This document shows, piece by piece, positions 22,625 to 36,600 of a DNA stretch of 64,000 nucleotides (position 1 is the stretch's first letter; each line of letters opens with the position of its first letter). The DNA is from Cannabis sativa. Lineage: Eukaryota > Streptophyta > Magnoliopsida > Rosales > Cannabaceae. Both the position numbers and the translations under genes were made by a program. A model generated the notes under the pieces. That model saw only the letters and a program-made list of their open reading frames with translations, made no database searches and was not told where the DNA came from. Location of the stretch: NCBI RefSeq assembly GCF_029168945.1, contig NC_083604.1, positions 69,766,211 to 69,830,210 of the forward strand, written 5' to 3'.

Positions 22625-23204
22625 TAACATCTAAAAATAGATAAAAATAGCAAACTACTAGCAGAACATAAGTTTTGGTAGTTTTGCCGCCAAAAAATGA
22701 ATTTTAGAGTTAATTGTTAGCAATTAAGTAAAAGTTTTAGAGGCTTTACCATAATTAACTATAAATAATAAGAACATATATATAAATTTAAAAATAAATA
22801 TATTAGAATAAAAATATATACACATATATAATGTATAAAGAAGAATTATCCCATATACTATTTTTTTAACTTTTTTTTTTCAAACGGTTTGAGTTTCTAA
22901 AGTTGTTGCAACACTAGTTGCAATAGGGATTTCTATACGATTTTTTGTTGCAATTTAAGTTGCAGCGCCAGTTGCAATAAGAGTTTCTATGTAGAATTCC
23001 GTAAAAATACAAAAAAAAAAAAAACTGATTTGAAGTGTAAAAATAAAAAAGTCTCATGTATAAATAACAAAAAAGAAAAAAAATAAAAGGGTTCTTAAAA
23101 ATTATTTAAATCAAATGAGTATATATATAAATAAATATTTACTGTATATGACTTTAAAATAAACAATTCAAAAAATTTAAATAATATTTTACCTTAGACA
23201 AATA
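22625..23204. other. Spacer, no gene recognised
   Basis: AT-rich sequence with a pair of similar boxes, TTGTTGCAACACTAGTTGCAAT (split here as TTGTTGCAAC and ACTAGTTGCAAT, near 22908-22930) and GTTGCAGCGCCAGTTGCAATA near 22960-22980. No coding region is seen. Confidence 0.3.
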
Positions 23205-23349
23205 GCGGCCGCGAATACTATTAGTAGCGGTCAAGCATTAGCGGCGGACCAATAGCGGTCGAAGTCCGCCGCTAATACCCTTTAGCGGCCAGAAAGGACA
23301 GTATTAGCGGCAGAGTGGTCCGCCGCTAATGCTGTTGAATGTTGTAGTG
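23205..23349 (-). mobile_element. CACTA-like transposon end with subterminal repeats
   Basis: The right edge reads CACTACAACATTC on the minus strand, the canonical CACTA (En/Spm) terminus. The adjacent 140 bp carry repeated TAGCGGC, AGCGGCGGAC and GTCCGCCGCTAAT units in both orientations, as in subterminal transposase-binding repeats. I could not find a partner end to the left, so this is one end, a deleted copy or a short derivative. Confidence 0.6.
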
Positions 23350-25389
23350 TCACGTGTTATAAAATAATATAGAATAAAGAAAAAATATGAGAAGAGATAA
23401 GACAATTAAAAAGAGATTAATAAGAGAGTGAATGATAAAAAAATAAAAGAATGAGAGAGTGAATGATAACTCCTATTTATACAAAAATAAGACTAAAAAG
23501 AATAAAAAAACTAAATCAATGTAATAAAAAAATAAAATCAAACATTAATAATTATTTTCATTTTAGTAACTAATTAATTCTCTATTATTATGGTCATCTA
23601 TATAAATGTATTGTATTATATTTTACAACATACTCATCTTTATATGAATGTTATTGAAAAAATTTACTAAAGCCCTTTGAAAGACTTTAAATAATCGTAA
23701 GTAAAATATATTATATATTTACATATATTTTATGAAAATCAATCTAATAATTGTACAAATAAACATTATTAATAACATTTATAGTAATTATATATATAAT
23801 ATATTACAACAAAATAACTTGATTATACTAAATAACAAAATAGATGAACCAAAATAAAAACCACATAATATACTATCATCTTTATATAAATGATAGACAT
23901 ATATATTATTGATTTTTGATGAGTTTCTAAACTAAGAACCATATATTTATGCATATACTATATTCTAAACGAACAATTAAATTATATTGCAATTTGCATG
24001 CATATCCCTAGCTATTAGGTAAACAATAATTTATAATGATATTCAATTTTAAATATTGGCTTATTAGAGGATTCGGTGGAAAGAAAGAAGGAGAAAAAGC
24101 TGATCACACCCAACAAATATTGCAATAATTAAAATACTATCCCTTTTCCCACTACTTTGAAATATATCCGATGAGATGATTGTATTCATTGTTTAATATA
24201 ATCTAATTATATATATATATTGTATTTATATAGACAAAGTCCCACACAAATTTCGTATATATCTAATCATGTTGAACATATTATTCAGTAATAAATTAAT
24301 GTTCAGTTTCGATTTTGTGCCTGATAATAGAGTTAGATCCTTAATATTAAATTTGATTTTATCTAATAAGTCAGATTCTCAATCAATCTTGTACATCTAA
24401 ATTATTTATGTATGTCGCAAAAAAATATATAATATAAACACTACTTACATAATGGGGAAATATATAAATATATTTCTATTTGTAACAACAAATTAATAAG
24501 ACGTCGGACCTAAGGATCCATCTCCCAAAACATTGTTCTTTCGTCATAAGGGGTAGTTGACTGAATTCTGAAAATACCAGAAATAAAAGCATGGGTTGGA
24601 AATATTTGCCGGCCGGAAAAATAACAATTAATTACTCATTTTTTTTTGTTTTCTAAAATAAAAAATACAAAATTGTTTCATATATCATCATGACCTGTAA
24701 ATGAAGACAAAACCCTAATTGCTTAATCATTCAACAGAAAAAATCACAAAACAACACCAATCTATGTGTGGAGCCTCTAAGAATAGAGGAGCCCACACTT
24801 TTAATTTGTATATAATAATATTATATATGATATATATATATATATACTCTTGAAATGTTTTTTTTGGTATGGGAATAGTGTGTAAATAAGGATGAGGCAC
24901 TGTACATTCATTAATTAATTTATATATATACATCAATGAGAGCCATGTTCATGTGGCCCTTCTTTGTCCCCGTCGCTATGAGCATCGCCCAAGGGAGGGC
25001 ATACCAGGTTGCCTCTTACTTAAGACTACTTGTAATAAGTTTAAACTTTATACATACATCGTTTCAAATGTATATATATATATATATGAAGTAATAATCT
25101 TATATATATATATACATGTGGCATTTTGTTCCAGCGGAGGAAATTTTAAATACAATGAGAGAGTTCTCCATAGTTCTCTAAGATATGAACCTTTAATATT
25201 CTTTAAGTGAAAAATAAAATAAAAAATGATTCTAATAAATATGTGAAAGATAAGATCCAAAATTTTAATTTTTTCACGAGTGTAAGATTTTAATTTTGGA
25301 TTCACCTTAATATTTTATTAAAAAATTGGTATCCGTTTATGCCGTTTTAACACATATAGTTAGTGAGGAGCGTAATCACATGAAAAGCG

Positions 25390-25580
25390 AGTATATTTTA
25401 ATTGGTTACAACATATATATTTATAATAAAAGATAATATTTATAGACATAATGTTAGTTTGGTGTTTAATAGTTAAGTTAGATTGTATACAAGATAAAAG
25501 TCAAGGTTATCCTACTAAGAATATTTTTTTTTTTCTTTTTAAGTTTACAAAAAAAAAATTACACTAATCTTAGGTCCGCC
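25390..25580. repeat. Dispersed repeat, copy 1
   Basis: It shares with 40385-40570, in the same order and orientation, TATTTTAATTrGTTACAA, ATATATATTTATAATAAAA, TAATATT-ATA-ACATAAT and a TTTTTTCTTTTTAA-TTTAC segment. The copies are clearly diverged, and the family is unknown. Confidence 0.45.
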
Positions 25581-28500
25581 ACTAATTAGTGATCTATATA
25601 GTTAATAGGTTTAGCATCTACGTGAAGTTTATAGTTGAAACATAAGTATGGACTTAAGCTTGACACAAAAACTCAATCCAACTAGGTTATTTGTTGTTAG
25701 GTTCCCTTTCTAATTTTGTAAATACATATTATTCTATGGCAATTGTATGTTGTGATGAGATAATCTACTTCTATTTTAGAGATCTCAAAGAAGACTTAGT
25801 TAATATTGCACTACCAATTGTCTCTATTATTTCTCAATTATCTCAATAGATTAATTATGTTTCTAGATTATTGAATTAATATAGTATTCTAGATTATATG
25901 CAACATATTATATAGTATTCTAGTGTTTAATCTAACACATATTTTAAAAAATATGATATGGTAGCCATATGATACCTTCATTGGCCTTGGCATGGCTTGG
26001 GGTTTAAAACTTTAATAACAATAACAATGAGAAAATCTCTACTATGTAGTTTATAAAAGGGGTGGTTGTGTACTCATTTTATATTTTGCGTAGATCAAAA
26101 AATACAGATTTGGTAGTCTCTATTTTCAATAATGTATTTGCATCTAATATTAACTTAGTGTATATATATATAAATTTAGTTATTAAACTTAACACTTGAT
26201 TTAAAATAAAAATGAATGATTTTTTGACAACAAATCTTTAGTGATAATTTTTTTTACATTGAAATACTTTACATATAAGAAGCTAATAAGTATACCAAAA
26301 TAAAAGTTTTATCCTAATAATTGTGTATTAATTATTTTGAGAGGGCATTGGAGAAAATGATGTTTAAGAGTAAAGAGATAGGCAGGTGTAATATGTTCCC
26401 CTAACATGTGCTACCCTTGGTCCTGCTCATGTGAAACCCACATGTCACCCATACCCACGTAATCAAAATTGTCACGTCCTGCCTTCGATCAATTAATAAA
26501 ACCCAAAAATCAAAATAACCAAACTTCTCTACCTATATATAATCTCTAGTTGACAATTTCTATTTTATTATACCTCTCTTTTAAAATTAAAATGCAAACA
26601 TTCGGAAAAGTCTATTTCTTCGTCTATTACGCAAACAAAAAAAAAAAGGCATATTATTTGATTCTAGTTAATTTCATTAATTAGTTATATATAACAGTTT
26701 ATTCTTCTTAACAACAACACATATAAATATTAATTCTAAATTATTAAAACTCTTTTTTTATTTCTGTTAAGGGAGTTAAATGAAACTAATTAAGGTTATA
26801 AGTTAACTATATAATTATAAAAAATGGAATGCATATTATTAGTTTAATTAATTAATTATAATACGAAATGATATTTGTACGTAAATGATCAATTACGTGT
26901 GATGAATTCCATATGTGGGGAAATTCTGTGCATTATTATTATATATTATTGTCTTGTTATTTAAGACAGTACTAGCACTCTATTTACAATATATATTAAT
27001 TAATGCACTTAAAATAATTAATTAATGACATTTTTTTCTAACCCTTTCTTTTCGATGTCTTTTGATTATAATGGTAAGAGTTTGATTACTGTCTAATTAA
27101 TTATGATGTTGGTGTCTCAGTGTTTGTCGAGAAACAACTTTATTAATCAAAGGTTTTTTGTGTCTGTGAAATTTTTATAATGTCTTCATAAAAAGCCAAA
27201 CAATTAGCAGATTGCTGACCTTAACGCTGCTTTATTTAGTGAATTGTCAAGCTTATTAAAAGTACTAAGCTAATTAATTAGCTATAGCTATTCCTTAAAA
27301 CAAAATAAAAGTCACAAATTTCTTATTATTTAGATATATCTTTTTCCTGTAAATTCATGAATTATTAAATATTCCCAAGTTGGAAAGCGACCACTTGAGG
27401 AATTATAAAAAAATTAGTAGTATTGAGAAAACAAAATTTCCGATATTTTATATGTAAATTTTAATCTGTATTATTAGATGGATCATATCAATTAAATAAT
27501 GTATATTATGATATATAATTTTAATAAACAATTAGATTTTTGGATTCTCGAAACTTAATAATGATATGTATATATATATATGTTCCATCGGCAGCCCCCT
27601 GATCTCCCCACCGTTTATAGATGATAATATTAATGACAAAATCGTGTTGACATACTACTTGCAAATTTTAATATAAATGGAAACATATATGCAATATATT
27701 AATGATATAAGAATTAAATTAAGGACAATATTATTAATTAAATATGCAGAGATCTCGATCATTGGCTCCAAATAATATATATCATCACTTAGATATCTGC
27801 ACTATATATATATATAATATTTATATATGTAGAATATGTATCATATTAAATCACCCTTTTAGTTAGAAATATTGGTACTCTCTCTTCAACAAATGTAAAA
27901 TGGTCAACAATAACATGGGAATCGACCAAAATTCCACTTCTTTATATATTTGTTAATTCTAACTCTAATTTGTATATTATTATTCTTCTATAAGTTATAA
28001 TTATTGAGAACTACCAAACTTCTCACATGCAAGGATCATGGGTCGTTTAATTAAGTTGCAAAGCAATAAACCGATATATATTATTACCCATTTTTATATA
28101 TGGATTGAGAACTAAGAAAAAATCGTTACAAAATATGTTTATACTCAATGTTAAATTAATCAGATATAGAGAAATCATTACATTGATTTTTTTAGAATAA
28201 CATTATGTCTCTAACCGGTATTTTAATTCGGTTTAACAGATACAATAGATTATTAATAGATGTAGTCAATGGGCCGGTTGGCAATTAATTTTTTATGATT
28301 ATATTCTTCAAAAAAGGAAAACAAAAAATAAAATCTCATTATATGTTAATTCCCCTTTCACATGGCTAATTAATGCGAATATCTAGCACTCTAGTTCATT
28401 GGATTTTTTTTTCCTTCATACAAATAAGAATATTAGTTAATTAATTAATTATTTAAATTAAAATATATACCTTGATGAGATAGGGGATTCTCAAAAGCTC

Positions 28501-30696
28501 TGGGATTTAATTTTCTGCTGATCAATTGTTATATATTTTTAGTAAAATTAAGAGAAATTGTTAAGGGCACCGGCCACTATATATCAAATACTATTAAGAT
28601 ATTGTTATTATTATAATTAAATATGTGATTTTATATCTTCTAAATTTAATAATTATTATAAGAAATAATTAAACAGACACTATTTTGTGGTTATATTATA
28701 GGCACACCACTCTCCGAAATTAACCAAAAAGTGTAATCAATGATGATGACACTTAAATTATTTAATTGAAATTAAATTATGAAAAAAAATATCGAATAGA
28801 ATTAAGGGAAGATTATGGTAGTGCGCCAAGGATAAATAAAACAATATTTATTATTGATATATAGTACTGCAGAATAATCCTAAGTATTATACTGATTAAT
28901 GGTTAGAATTGACTGGACAATAATAATAATATAAGTAAAAATCTAATATATGAAGTTATGAACGGAGATTGTGAGACCAAATAACAAAGGAAAAAAAATT
29001 CTCTGTTATACAGTCACATGTAACTACTTAATTAGTCAAGAGAAACTGGTGCACGCAAGCTTAGTGGAAAGAATATATACTACTTTCATGCTTTGACCAA
29101 ACTAATAAAATATATATTTATATATATGTAGAAAATAAAACAAATATATAAACAATAAATTAGATTCATATTAACAATTAACATATATAATTACCATTAA
29201 TTTTAAATTAAATATCGGACTTTCGAATCTATAAGACATTAAGATGTGACCATCTACAATATCATAAAATTTATATAATGGTAGCTAGAGTGAGATGCGG
29301 TTCAGAATTAAGACTACATGATTTTTCATTCGCAATAGATAAACAAGTTTATAAATGGTATTATCTTGTCCCAAAAAGCGAAACTTAATTACATTATTTC
29401 ATTATACATTCATAGTAATTAATTAATATAGTATCTCTTTCCTCACTAACTCAGATTATGCCACGTTTCCTGCAATCTTTGGCCACATGGTCATATATAT
29501 GTACAAAACAATTAGAGATGATAATTCTATGAGACCTTGATTTTTTTAGTTTATCATTAAAGAGAGACTATATATTAAATCGTCTATCATGTATATATTA
29601 TTTTCTGATCATATATAGATATGGTGAAAATTATTGGGAGAAGTCTTTGTGTTTTATTGTTTTTAATTAATTTGCTATGGAAGGTATCTTTTGAAAGCCA
29701 TATGTTAGGAGATTAATTATATTTAGTAGACAATAATTTATTTTCCTACTCTTAATGATTCCCCTGAGGTTGTTATAAATCCTAATAATATTTGATTACA
29801 TTATAAATTAGTTAGTATGAAAGCGTGAGTGACCATATAATTAATTAAATTTTACTAATAATTAATATATATCTTAATTATACATAATTTAATTTGTGTT
29901 TTAATTCGAATCACCCCTGGCCGGTCCATGCCTTGTAATAAATTGCTAACACATTAAAATAATTGAACTGAATTAATTAATTGTGAAATTTATATATTTT
30001 CCCTACCTATATATTTTAATAATGAACTACATATATGTGAACGTAAAATTATAATATACATATATATAATTATTATGTGTGTAATGTTGGTAGCCATGCA
30101 AAATATAAATACGAAATTAAATTCTTTCCACTATTTAGTTAAAAAGTGTAAAGTGTAGGTAATTTCCACAGTCGTATATCTTAAAAAGTAGTTCTAAGTA
30201 GTGTTTTCCTATTGGCAAACATGCTTTTGGTTTCCTCAAAAGTTAAGTTACAAAATTTCAAGGGACTCTTTTAATTGGACAATTCACCTCAAAAACGCGT
30301 GTGACCAGACCATCTATTATAGAATACAAAATAAACTTTTTCAATAATGCACTAAAAATAACCCCAGAAAGTTCATAATCAATTCTCTTTTAGACTTTTT
30401 TTTTCTTTCTTCTTTAATGTCTTGCAAGAAACTCTTCCTCAAAATCAGATTGCGTAGTTGGTGACACCCAAGCTAGAGCCACTTTTTCCTCTAGACAAGT
30501 TCAATTTTTCTTTACATAACATAACAGCATGACAAAGAAAAAGATATATGCATGTGTGGCTAGAAGTGTAGACTCGTCTCCTAAATTCTAATTAGTTTTT
30601 TGTCTCTGCCGAAAACAGATTGTAGGAGTTAATTAACACTTAACAATATTAACGAATTTTTGAACTCTTAATTACCCTAATAATATATATAATTCA

Positions 30697-30735
<39 letters not shown>
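30697..30735. repeat. (AAT)n microsatellite
   Basis: About 13 uninterrupted ATA/AAT units in AT-rich spacer. Confidence 0.9.
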
Positions 30736-31723
30736 CTTTTTGACTCTTGGTTTCTGACCCACGTTATAACGCAGCAAAAGTACTAGTACTGACTACACCC
30801 ACCCATTATTACAATCTAATATCTTCCTTAATATCCGTCTCTCCTGATATAGTCATATGGTTTTTTTCTTAATTAATGCGATGAAGTGAAAAGACACAAA
30901 TACCCCCATACATATATATAGGTTAATATATAAAATGGTCGGTTGTGCTTGCGAGTCACAAGTGGATATTATGGAACAGCCGGCCGACGTCGGTAGCAGC
31001 ATGAGCCGTTAATTTCGCCGGCGTGTTATATATTACGTATGCAAGAAAATTAATATGCATACTTAATTTTTAGATTTATATATGTTCGTTTCACACGTAC
31101 ACACATGTCAATTTATTACGATGTTATACTCGTATATTTTTATATGAATAATACTATTGATTTCATGATTTACGATACCACATTAATTTCATTGGACAAG
31201 TTATAAATAATTACATTATTTTTGGGAAGAACTTTTATAATATTACAGAATGATGAATAATTATTCATACATAATAAATGTAATAATTCATAACTTTGTA
31301 CGAGAATAGTGTATATATATTATTAATTACTCAAACTTTTACACAGAATAATAATAATATTGATTTCTAAATTCACTTCTAATCCACATGGAGGATAGAG
31401 TGCACTACAATATATCTAATAATAATGATTTTGGTAATTAAACTTACAAAAGAAGAAATAAATAGGGGGATTAACTCACCACACCATATGAACCAATGTA
31501 ATTTTTCTTTTTTGTTGGCAAAAAAACTAAAGAAAGAATATATATATAGTAAATAATAATAATAACAAATAATATATAGTAATATATAAAAAATAATAAT
31601 TAATAATCATGTGATGGATCGATCATCCTCGTCCTCCTTATCATCAAGTGGTGGGATGATATGATCAATTATTGGGGTGTTATGTAGTGTTGTAATAATT
31701 GATGATATACGATCCATACCAGG

Positions 31724-33463
31724 CTATCGTTGTTCAGGTTCCCGTTCGGTACCGTCGAATGATAGCCGGAAAACCCACTTGGTGATCGACTTTCTTCTCG
31801 AGTTTTTGATAATTGATGATGAATTAAGTGATGAGTACTGTTGTTTAATGAGATTGAACTCACTGACAAAAGCTTTCAACCTTTGCAATGAGAGATCCAA
31901 TGTTTCCTCGGACATGTTGGCAAAACAAACTCGGAACCAACCTGGCTCAGTACAATGACAAGAGGAGCCAGGAGAGATATTGAGTTTCACATCGTAAACA
32001 ATCTTCTTCCAAAGATCTATTTCAGCTTCGAATGTGTTTGACTTGAGAAGATGTCTCATGTCAACCCAACAAAACAACCCAGCATTACTTTTTAAACAAC
32101 TTATACCAATCTTCTCAAGACCAACGACAATCTTTTCATGTCGTTTCTTGAGTCTCTTTTGGTTTTCTGAAATGTAAGTTTTTGTGAATTTTTTGTCTGA
32201 CAACATAGCCGAAAGCAAATATTGTGTCTGTGAAGAGATCAAACCGAAGCTGGACATTTTTGTGGCTGCAGCTACGACCATTTTGTCGTTGGAGTAAATT
32301 GCTCCAATGCGAAATCCTGGGAGACCCAGATCTTTGGATAAGCTATAAACGACATGAACTCGTTGGCTAAGTATGTCGTTTTTTGATGATCTGTTGTTGA
32401 GAACTTCCATCACGCTTACGAAGCCAGGGTTGTTAAAAACGGTTCCTGAATAGATTTCGTCACTAATGAGGTGAATTTGTTTCTCTTCAATGAAGTTAAG
32501 GAGAAGGTTCATCTCTTTTAGCGTTGTTGTGGTGCCTAAGGGATTAGATGGGTTGGTAATTAAAACACCTTTGACCCTTAAATTACGACTTTGACCATCT
32601 TGGTACGCTTTTTCTAAAGCATCTTCAGTGATTTGGAAGCCATTTGAGCTTGTGCAATGAATAGGTACTATCTCAACTCCGGTTCTCCATTTAAGATCCC
32701 TATCAAATCTGCAAGAATTAAGTACAAGCAAAACTAGATCAGTAAAAGATCAATAAATTATTAATTAATGTGACTAGCTGTAAATATTTAGTGTAGTAGT
32801 AGTATAAGTAGTAGCAGTAGTAGTAGTAGTGAGACTTAAGTTTTTAGGTGAAGTGAAAAGATAGCAAACTAAAGTAAAATTATAAACTTACCCAGGGTAG
32901 TATGGAGTTGGGAGAAGGAAGGCATCGCCTTGTTCAGCCAGACAGAACATGAGTGTCTCGTTAGCCGAGGTTGCACCAGCGGTTAGGACTAGATTGTTTG
33001 TGTCAAACGTTACTTTGTTTCCTCTAATTTCAGACATGAATTCAACCATTGCTTTTTTAAATTCTGGGAGACCATGATAATCTTGGAACAGAGCAAGTTC
33101 TCTGAAAATTGATTGACCACCTCTCTTTAGCCCAGCTGCTTCTGGGTTATTTGCTAGCCATGATTCATGAAGGTCGAATGAAAGCTGTACCCAAATAAAA
33201 TAAAAATAAAAATTCATGTTAGGACATTTGTATTTATATGCACTTGTACTAGAATTTATATTACTTTCTTTTTTTTTTTGTCATATATATAATGTGAATT
33301 GGAGGAGTTTTCTAACCTGATTTTCTGCAAGACCCATCTGGATAATTCCCTTTGGGTTTCGAATTTCATCATAAGGGTTTTTCTCGTACTCTTCCCATCC
33401 TAAGAAGTAGGAAGAATCTTGGCCGTGAGTATTGCATGAAGCTTTTGTTGATAACAAACTCAT
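31724..33463 (-). CDS. ACS: 1-aminocyclopropane-1-carboxylate synthase, type 2 (three exons)
   Basis: This is the rate-limiting, PLP-dependent cytosolic enzyme of ethylene synthesis, converting S-adenosylmethionine to ACC. Exons are 33317-33463, 32892-33184 and 31724-32708, with GT/AG introns of 132 and 183 bp, giving 1425 nt and 474 aa, a normal length. Exon 1 ends in the conserved GLAENQ and exon 2 continues LSFDLHESW. Exon 2 carries [10 protein letters not shown] and [16 protein letters not shown]. Exon 3 carries [33 protein letters not shown] (the lysine binds PLP) and [11 protein letters not shown]. All expected active-site motifs are present and there is no frame break. The C-terminus, KWVFRLSF followed by EREPEQR and a TAG stop, matches the TOE motif of Arabidopsis ACS4/5/8/9-type isozymes. 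Those are degraded through ETO1/EOL-CUL3, so regulation by protein stability is expected. Which paralogue it is cannot be decided here. Confidence 0.96.
32709..32891 (-). other. Intron 2 of the ACC synthase gene, with an AGT microsatellite
   Basis: The donor GTAAG is at 32891-32887 and the acceptor CTTGCAG ends at 32709 (minus strand). It splits a glycine codon (phase 2), giving YYPG then FDRD. The middle holds a run of AGT/AGC triplets at about 32797-32829, which is likely length-variable. Confidence 0.85.
33185..33316 (-). other. Intron 1 of the ACC synthase gene
   Basis: The donor GTTAGA follows AATCAG at 33317, and the acceptor GTACAG precedes CTTTCATTCGAC at 33184. The phase is 0, so the conserved AENQ-LSFD junction is kept exactly. 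Confidence 0.88.
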
Positions 33464-33663
33464 TTTCTTTCAAACTTTGTATAAATAAAGAAACAGAGGA
33501 TTGATGATGATGATGATGAGAGATAATGTAGAAGAAGAATTATATGGAAGAAGAGAAGAGAAGAGAAAGATTGGTATAATTATTATTGTTTTAGTGAAGA
33601 TGTTTTTGTAATGTGTTGGAGTGGAACGATAGGTCTACTGCAACGTAGAACCATATATATAGG
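33464..33663 (-). promoter_or_regulatory. ACC synthase 5' leader and TATA box
   Basis: On the minus strand CCTATATATATGG at 33651-33663 is the best TATA box, about 190 bp before the start codon at 33463. It implies a transcript start near 33620 and a leader of about 160 nt. That leader contains an ATC/GAT triplet run (about 33500-33520) and a purine/pyrimidine-asymmetric tract (33535-33570). No ATG precedes the chosen start closely in frame, and the start gives the usual N-terminus before the conserved [14 protein letters not shown] segment. Confidence 0.5.
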
Positions 33664-36600
33664 CACTAGGCTCATGAGAAATTATTCTTTTAATGTTAAT
33701 TTAAAAAATCAAAAAGAAATAATAGAATGACACATGGAAAATAGGAAAAAGTTTACACAAAGAAAAGAACAGACATTTCAGAGATGTAGCTTTACACTTA
33801 TGTATATAATTATTATTTAATAATATTTATTATTTTGAGGGATTTGCAGCTATGTGGTTTTTAATTAGCATTTTATGAACCAAACTCGACAAAAATTTAA
33901 ATTATACGCGCTTTAGCCACCGTCCGAGAGTGTCTCTGACTTAATAGTAAAATCCTTACTTTATACTCAATAAGCAGAGTCGAGAGAGTACCATAAGTCC
34001 ACAAATTTAATGCCACTATATTTGGAAAGTGCCTTACACCACTACAAGTTCGCGTGGCCTTAATTACAAATGCTTTGATTAATGATAGTTAATTAAAAAA
34101 AAAATTAAATAAAAGATCAAAAGGAAATAAATCAAAAAGGGGGGTTTTATGAGAGATTAGAAATGTTATTAGGGGAGAAAATAAAAACCTCTTACCGACA
34201 GCAAATCTAATAGAAAATGGCTAAAGAGGCCTACATGAGTACATGGTCCATGAAAATTAAGACCCAAAAAATGAAACTATGCCCCATTTGCTTCCTGGCT
34301 TAACTAACGCAGTTGCGCCCCATCTAATCTCGGTCGGCCATTTTCTTTAGACCTTCCATTAATTTTTGTTTCTTTTTTCACTAAAATACATATTTGCTAT
34401 CTTGGGTATTTTTATCTATTTATTTATAATAAAAAAATTTAAAAAAAAAAAAGAAGGGATTTTCGGAGGGTTTGAAAGTCAACATGCAAAAATATGTTGG
34501 GAGCAAAATGTACTTTGTCACTTTGTGGAAAAATATTTTCACTAAAACTAGGCCGGGTTCATTAATATTATTAGAACATAACTGAATAAGTTGGTCGAAA
34601 TCAAAACATTAACATTTATAAATATATTGTAACTGTTTTTTTATTTTATCATTACAAATAACCGCCCTTTTTCCGTTTGGGTTAATGAGGGTGAAAAGGT
34701 TATATTCATTATGAATGTAAAATAAAATTTGTATGTTATCTATTTCTCAAATTAATTAGGTAGAGTTTCGAAATCAACTTATATAGGCTATATATAACAA
34801 AATTACAAATAGGGTGGTTACTCGTAAAGGTGTAACACTAAGTTAGTATTTTTATGATAATGCCTGTTTTTTGGGCGGTGGGAGTTGCGTGGCTATCATT
34901 TAAACAGAGCTTTGACGATACTAACTAAAAAAAAATAATAAGAAGAAGTTGGTGATGATGAATTATTTGCTATAAAACATTATCAAAGAAAGCAATAATT
35001 GTTCTAACTGAAACTAATTAACCAATCTTCCGCCCTTTGTTTTTGGCTACCTGATTTTCTTTTTCTTAATTCAATGAGTCCTCACATGGAAAGCAATCTA
35101 ATATTATAATTACCTATATATATACATATTCTTAATTAATAATATAAATATAAGCACCACAGAATTCACTTGAAGTCATCACAAACAAACTCCTTTTTTT
35201 TAGGTAACAAATTATAGTTGGAAGAAAATAACTAGATATAGCTAGGTCATGATGATCTGCTTACTTATATTTTTTAAAAAGTAATAATTTTTGTATGTAC
35301 GTGTTTAGTTTTAACAGAGATATTAGGTTGGTAAAGTGGTGGAGAAGATAGTACTGACTGAGTAGTATAGTGATGATAATGGGCCAATAGGTGAAAAAGT
35401 AAACAGCTAGCTAGACCGCTCCCAGATTTGAATAAACTTTTTCTTTGCATATATCTTTATATATATATATATTTATATTTATATATATATTTATGAGACT
35501 GGCTTTTAACATCAAATTTTGGAGATCAATGTGAATCAAGGAATTAAAGTGAGAGACAGCTAGCTCATGCGCATGATGGCAATTAGATTAATAAGATTTT
35601 ATGTTGTTATGTTATGATCTTCTTCTTAATTGGTGTTTATATATATTTATATGATCAATGGATAATTTTTTGTTGAAATGGTATTATATACAATAATTTT
35701 TGTGTTATTTTTGCAATGCAAAAGGGTGTAGGCACTAGAATATATATGTGGTAATATATATATACATATATTTATATTTATTAAACTCATCGTAGCCGTG
35801 TGGTATATATATATATATACACATTGAGAGAGAGAGAGGGGCCATTTTGATTTTGAGTAAGTGAGAATCCTGAACAATCTCTTTAACCGGTTCTAAGATT
35901 CGAATACATATAACATACACTTTTTGACGTTCGTTTAATTTGGTCGGCTCTTTTGACTATGCAAAATAAATATTTAATCAACTAATATTTCAGAAAATTG
36001 AATAAAAAGGGAATTGATCATAGAAAGGGGATAAAAAACTACGACAAACAAAATAGCAATAAAATCAATTTAATATATGGACTTTTCACATAAACTAGGT
36101 GAATGTACGTGCCGAGCCACGTATTGCTAATTTCATTTAAGATTTTAGTCTTTTTAAAATTTTAAATATATTTTATTTTTAAAGATTATAAATTTTTTCC
36201 TTGAAAAAATTAAATATTTATATTTCAAATATCTTTATATATTTGAAATATCTTTATATTTGAAAAAATTAAAGATAGAAATGGTATTTCTGCTAAACCA
36301 TGACACTGTAATCATCGAGGCGAATTAACCGAACCAATAAGAAAGAAAAAAAAAAAACAGAGAACGGTTTCAAGGTAGTATTGTGTTTAATATATGAGTT
36401 TGCACGATCAGATTAGAACAATTACAAATAATGAGAAAGTAGATACAGAATTAAATCTAATCAAATTTAAATTTAAATGGTATATGATTTAGATATTTTT
36501 AATTAATCTATTTAATATTTAATAATTATTTAGTCAAAAAAAATATCTACAAACATCATAGTGAAAAAAAATAATAACAATAAAAAAAATAGTTATGATA

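Larger units (their letters stand above)
23350..31723. other. AT-rich intergenic spacer downstream of the ACC synthase gene
   Basis: About 8.4 kb with no recognisable coding region. It holds many TATATA runs and poly-A/T tracts, an (AAT)n microsatellite at 30697-30735, and a copy of a dispersed repeat at about 25390-25580. A less AT-rich patch at about 26380-26500 with CCCACATG and CACGT words, followed by CTATATATAATC near 26532, looks promoter-like. Nothing downstream of it codes. Confidence 0.4.

Noticed and set aside
24953..25210. 85-codon plus-strand ORF beginning MALLCPRR
   Set aside because: It soon turns into TATA-encoded Tyr/Ile repeats and has no homologous feature.
31677..31958. 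93-codon plus-strand ORF overlapping ACC synthase
   Set aside because: It is antisense to exon 3 and has no features of its own.
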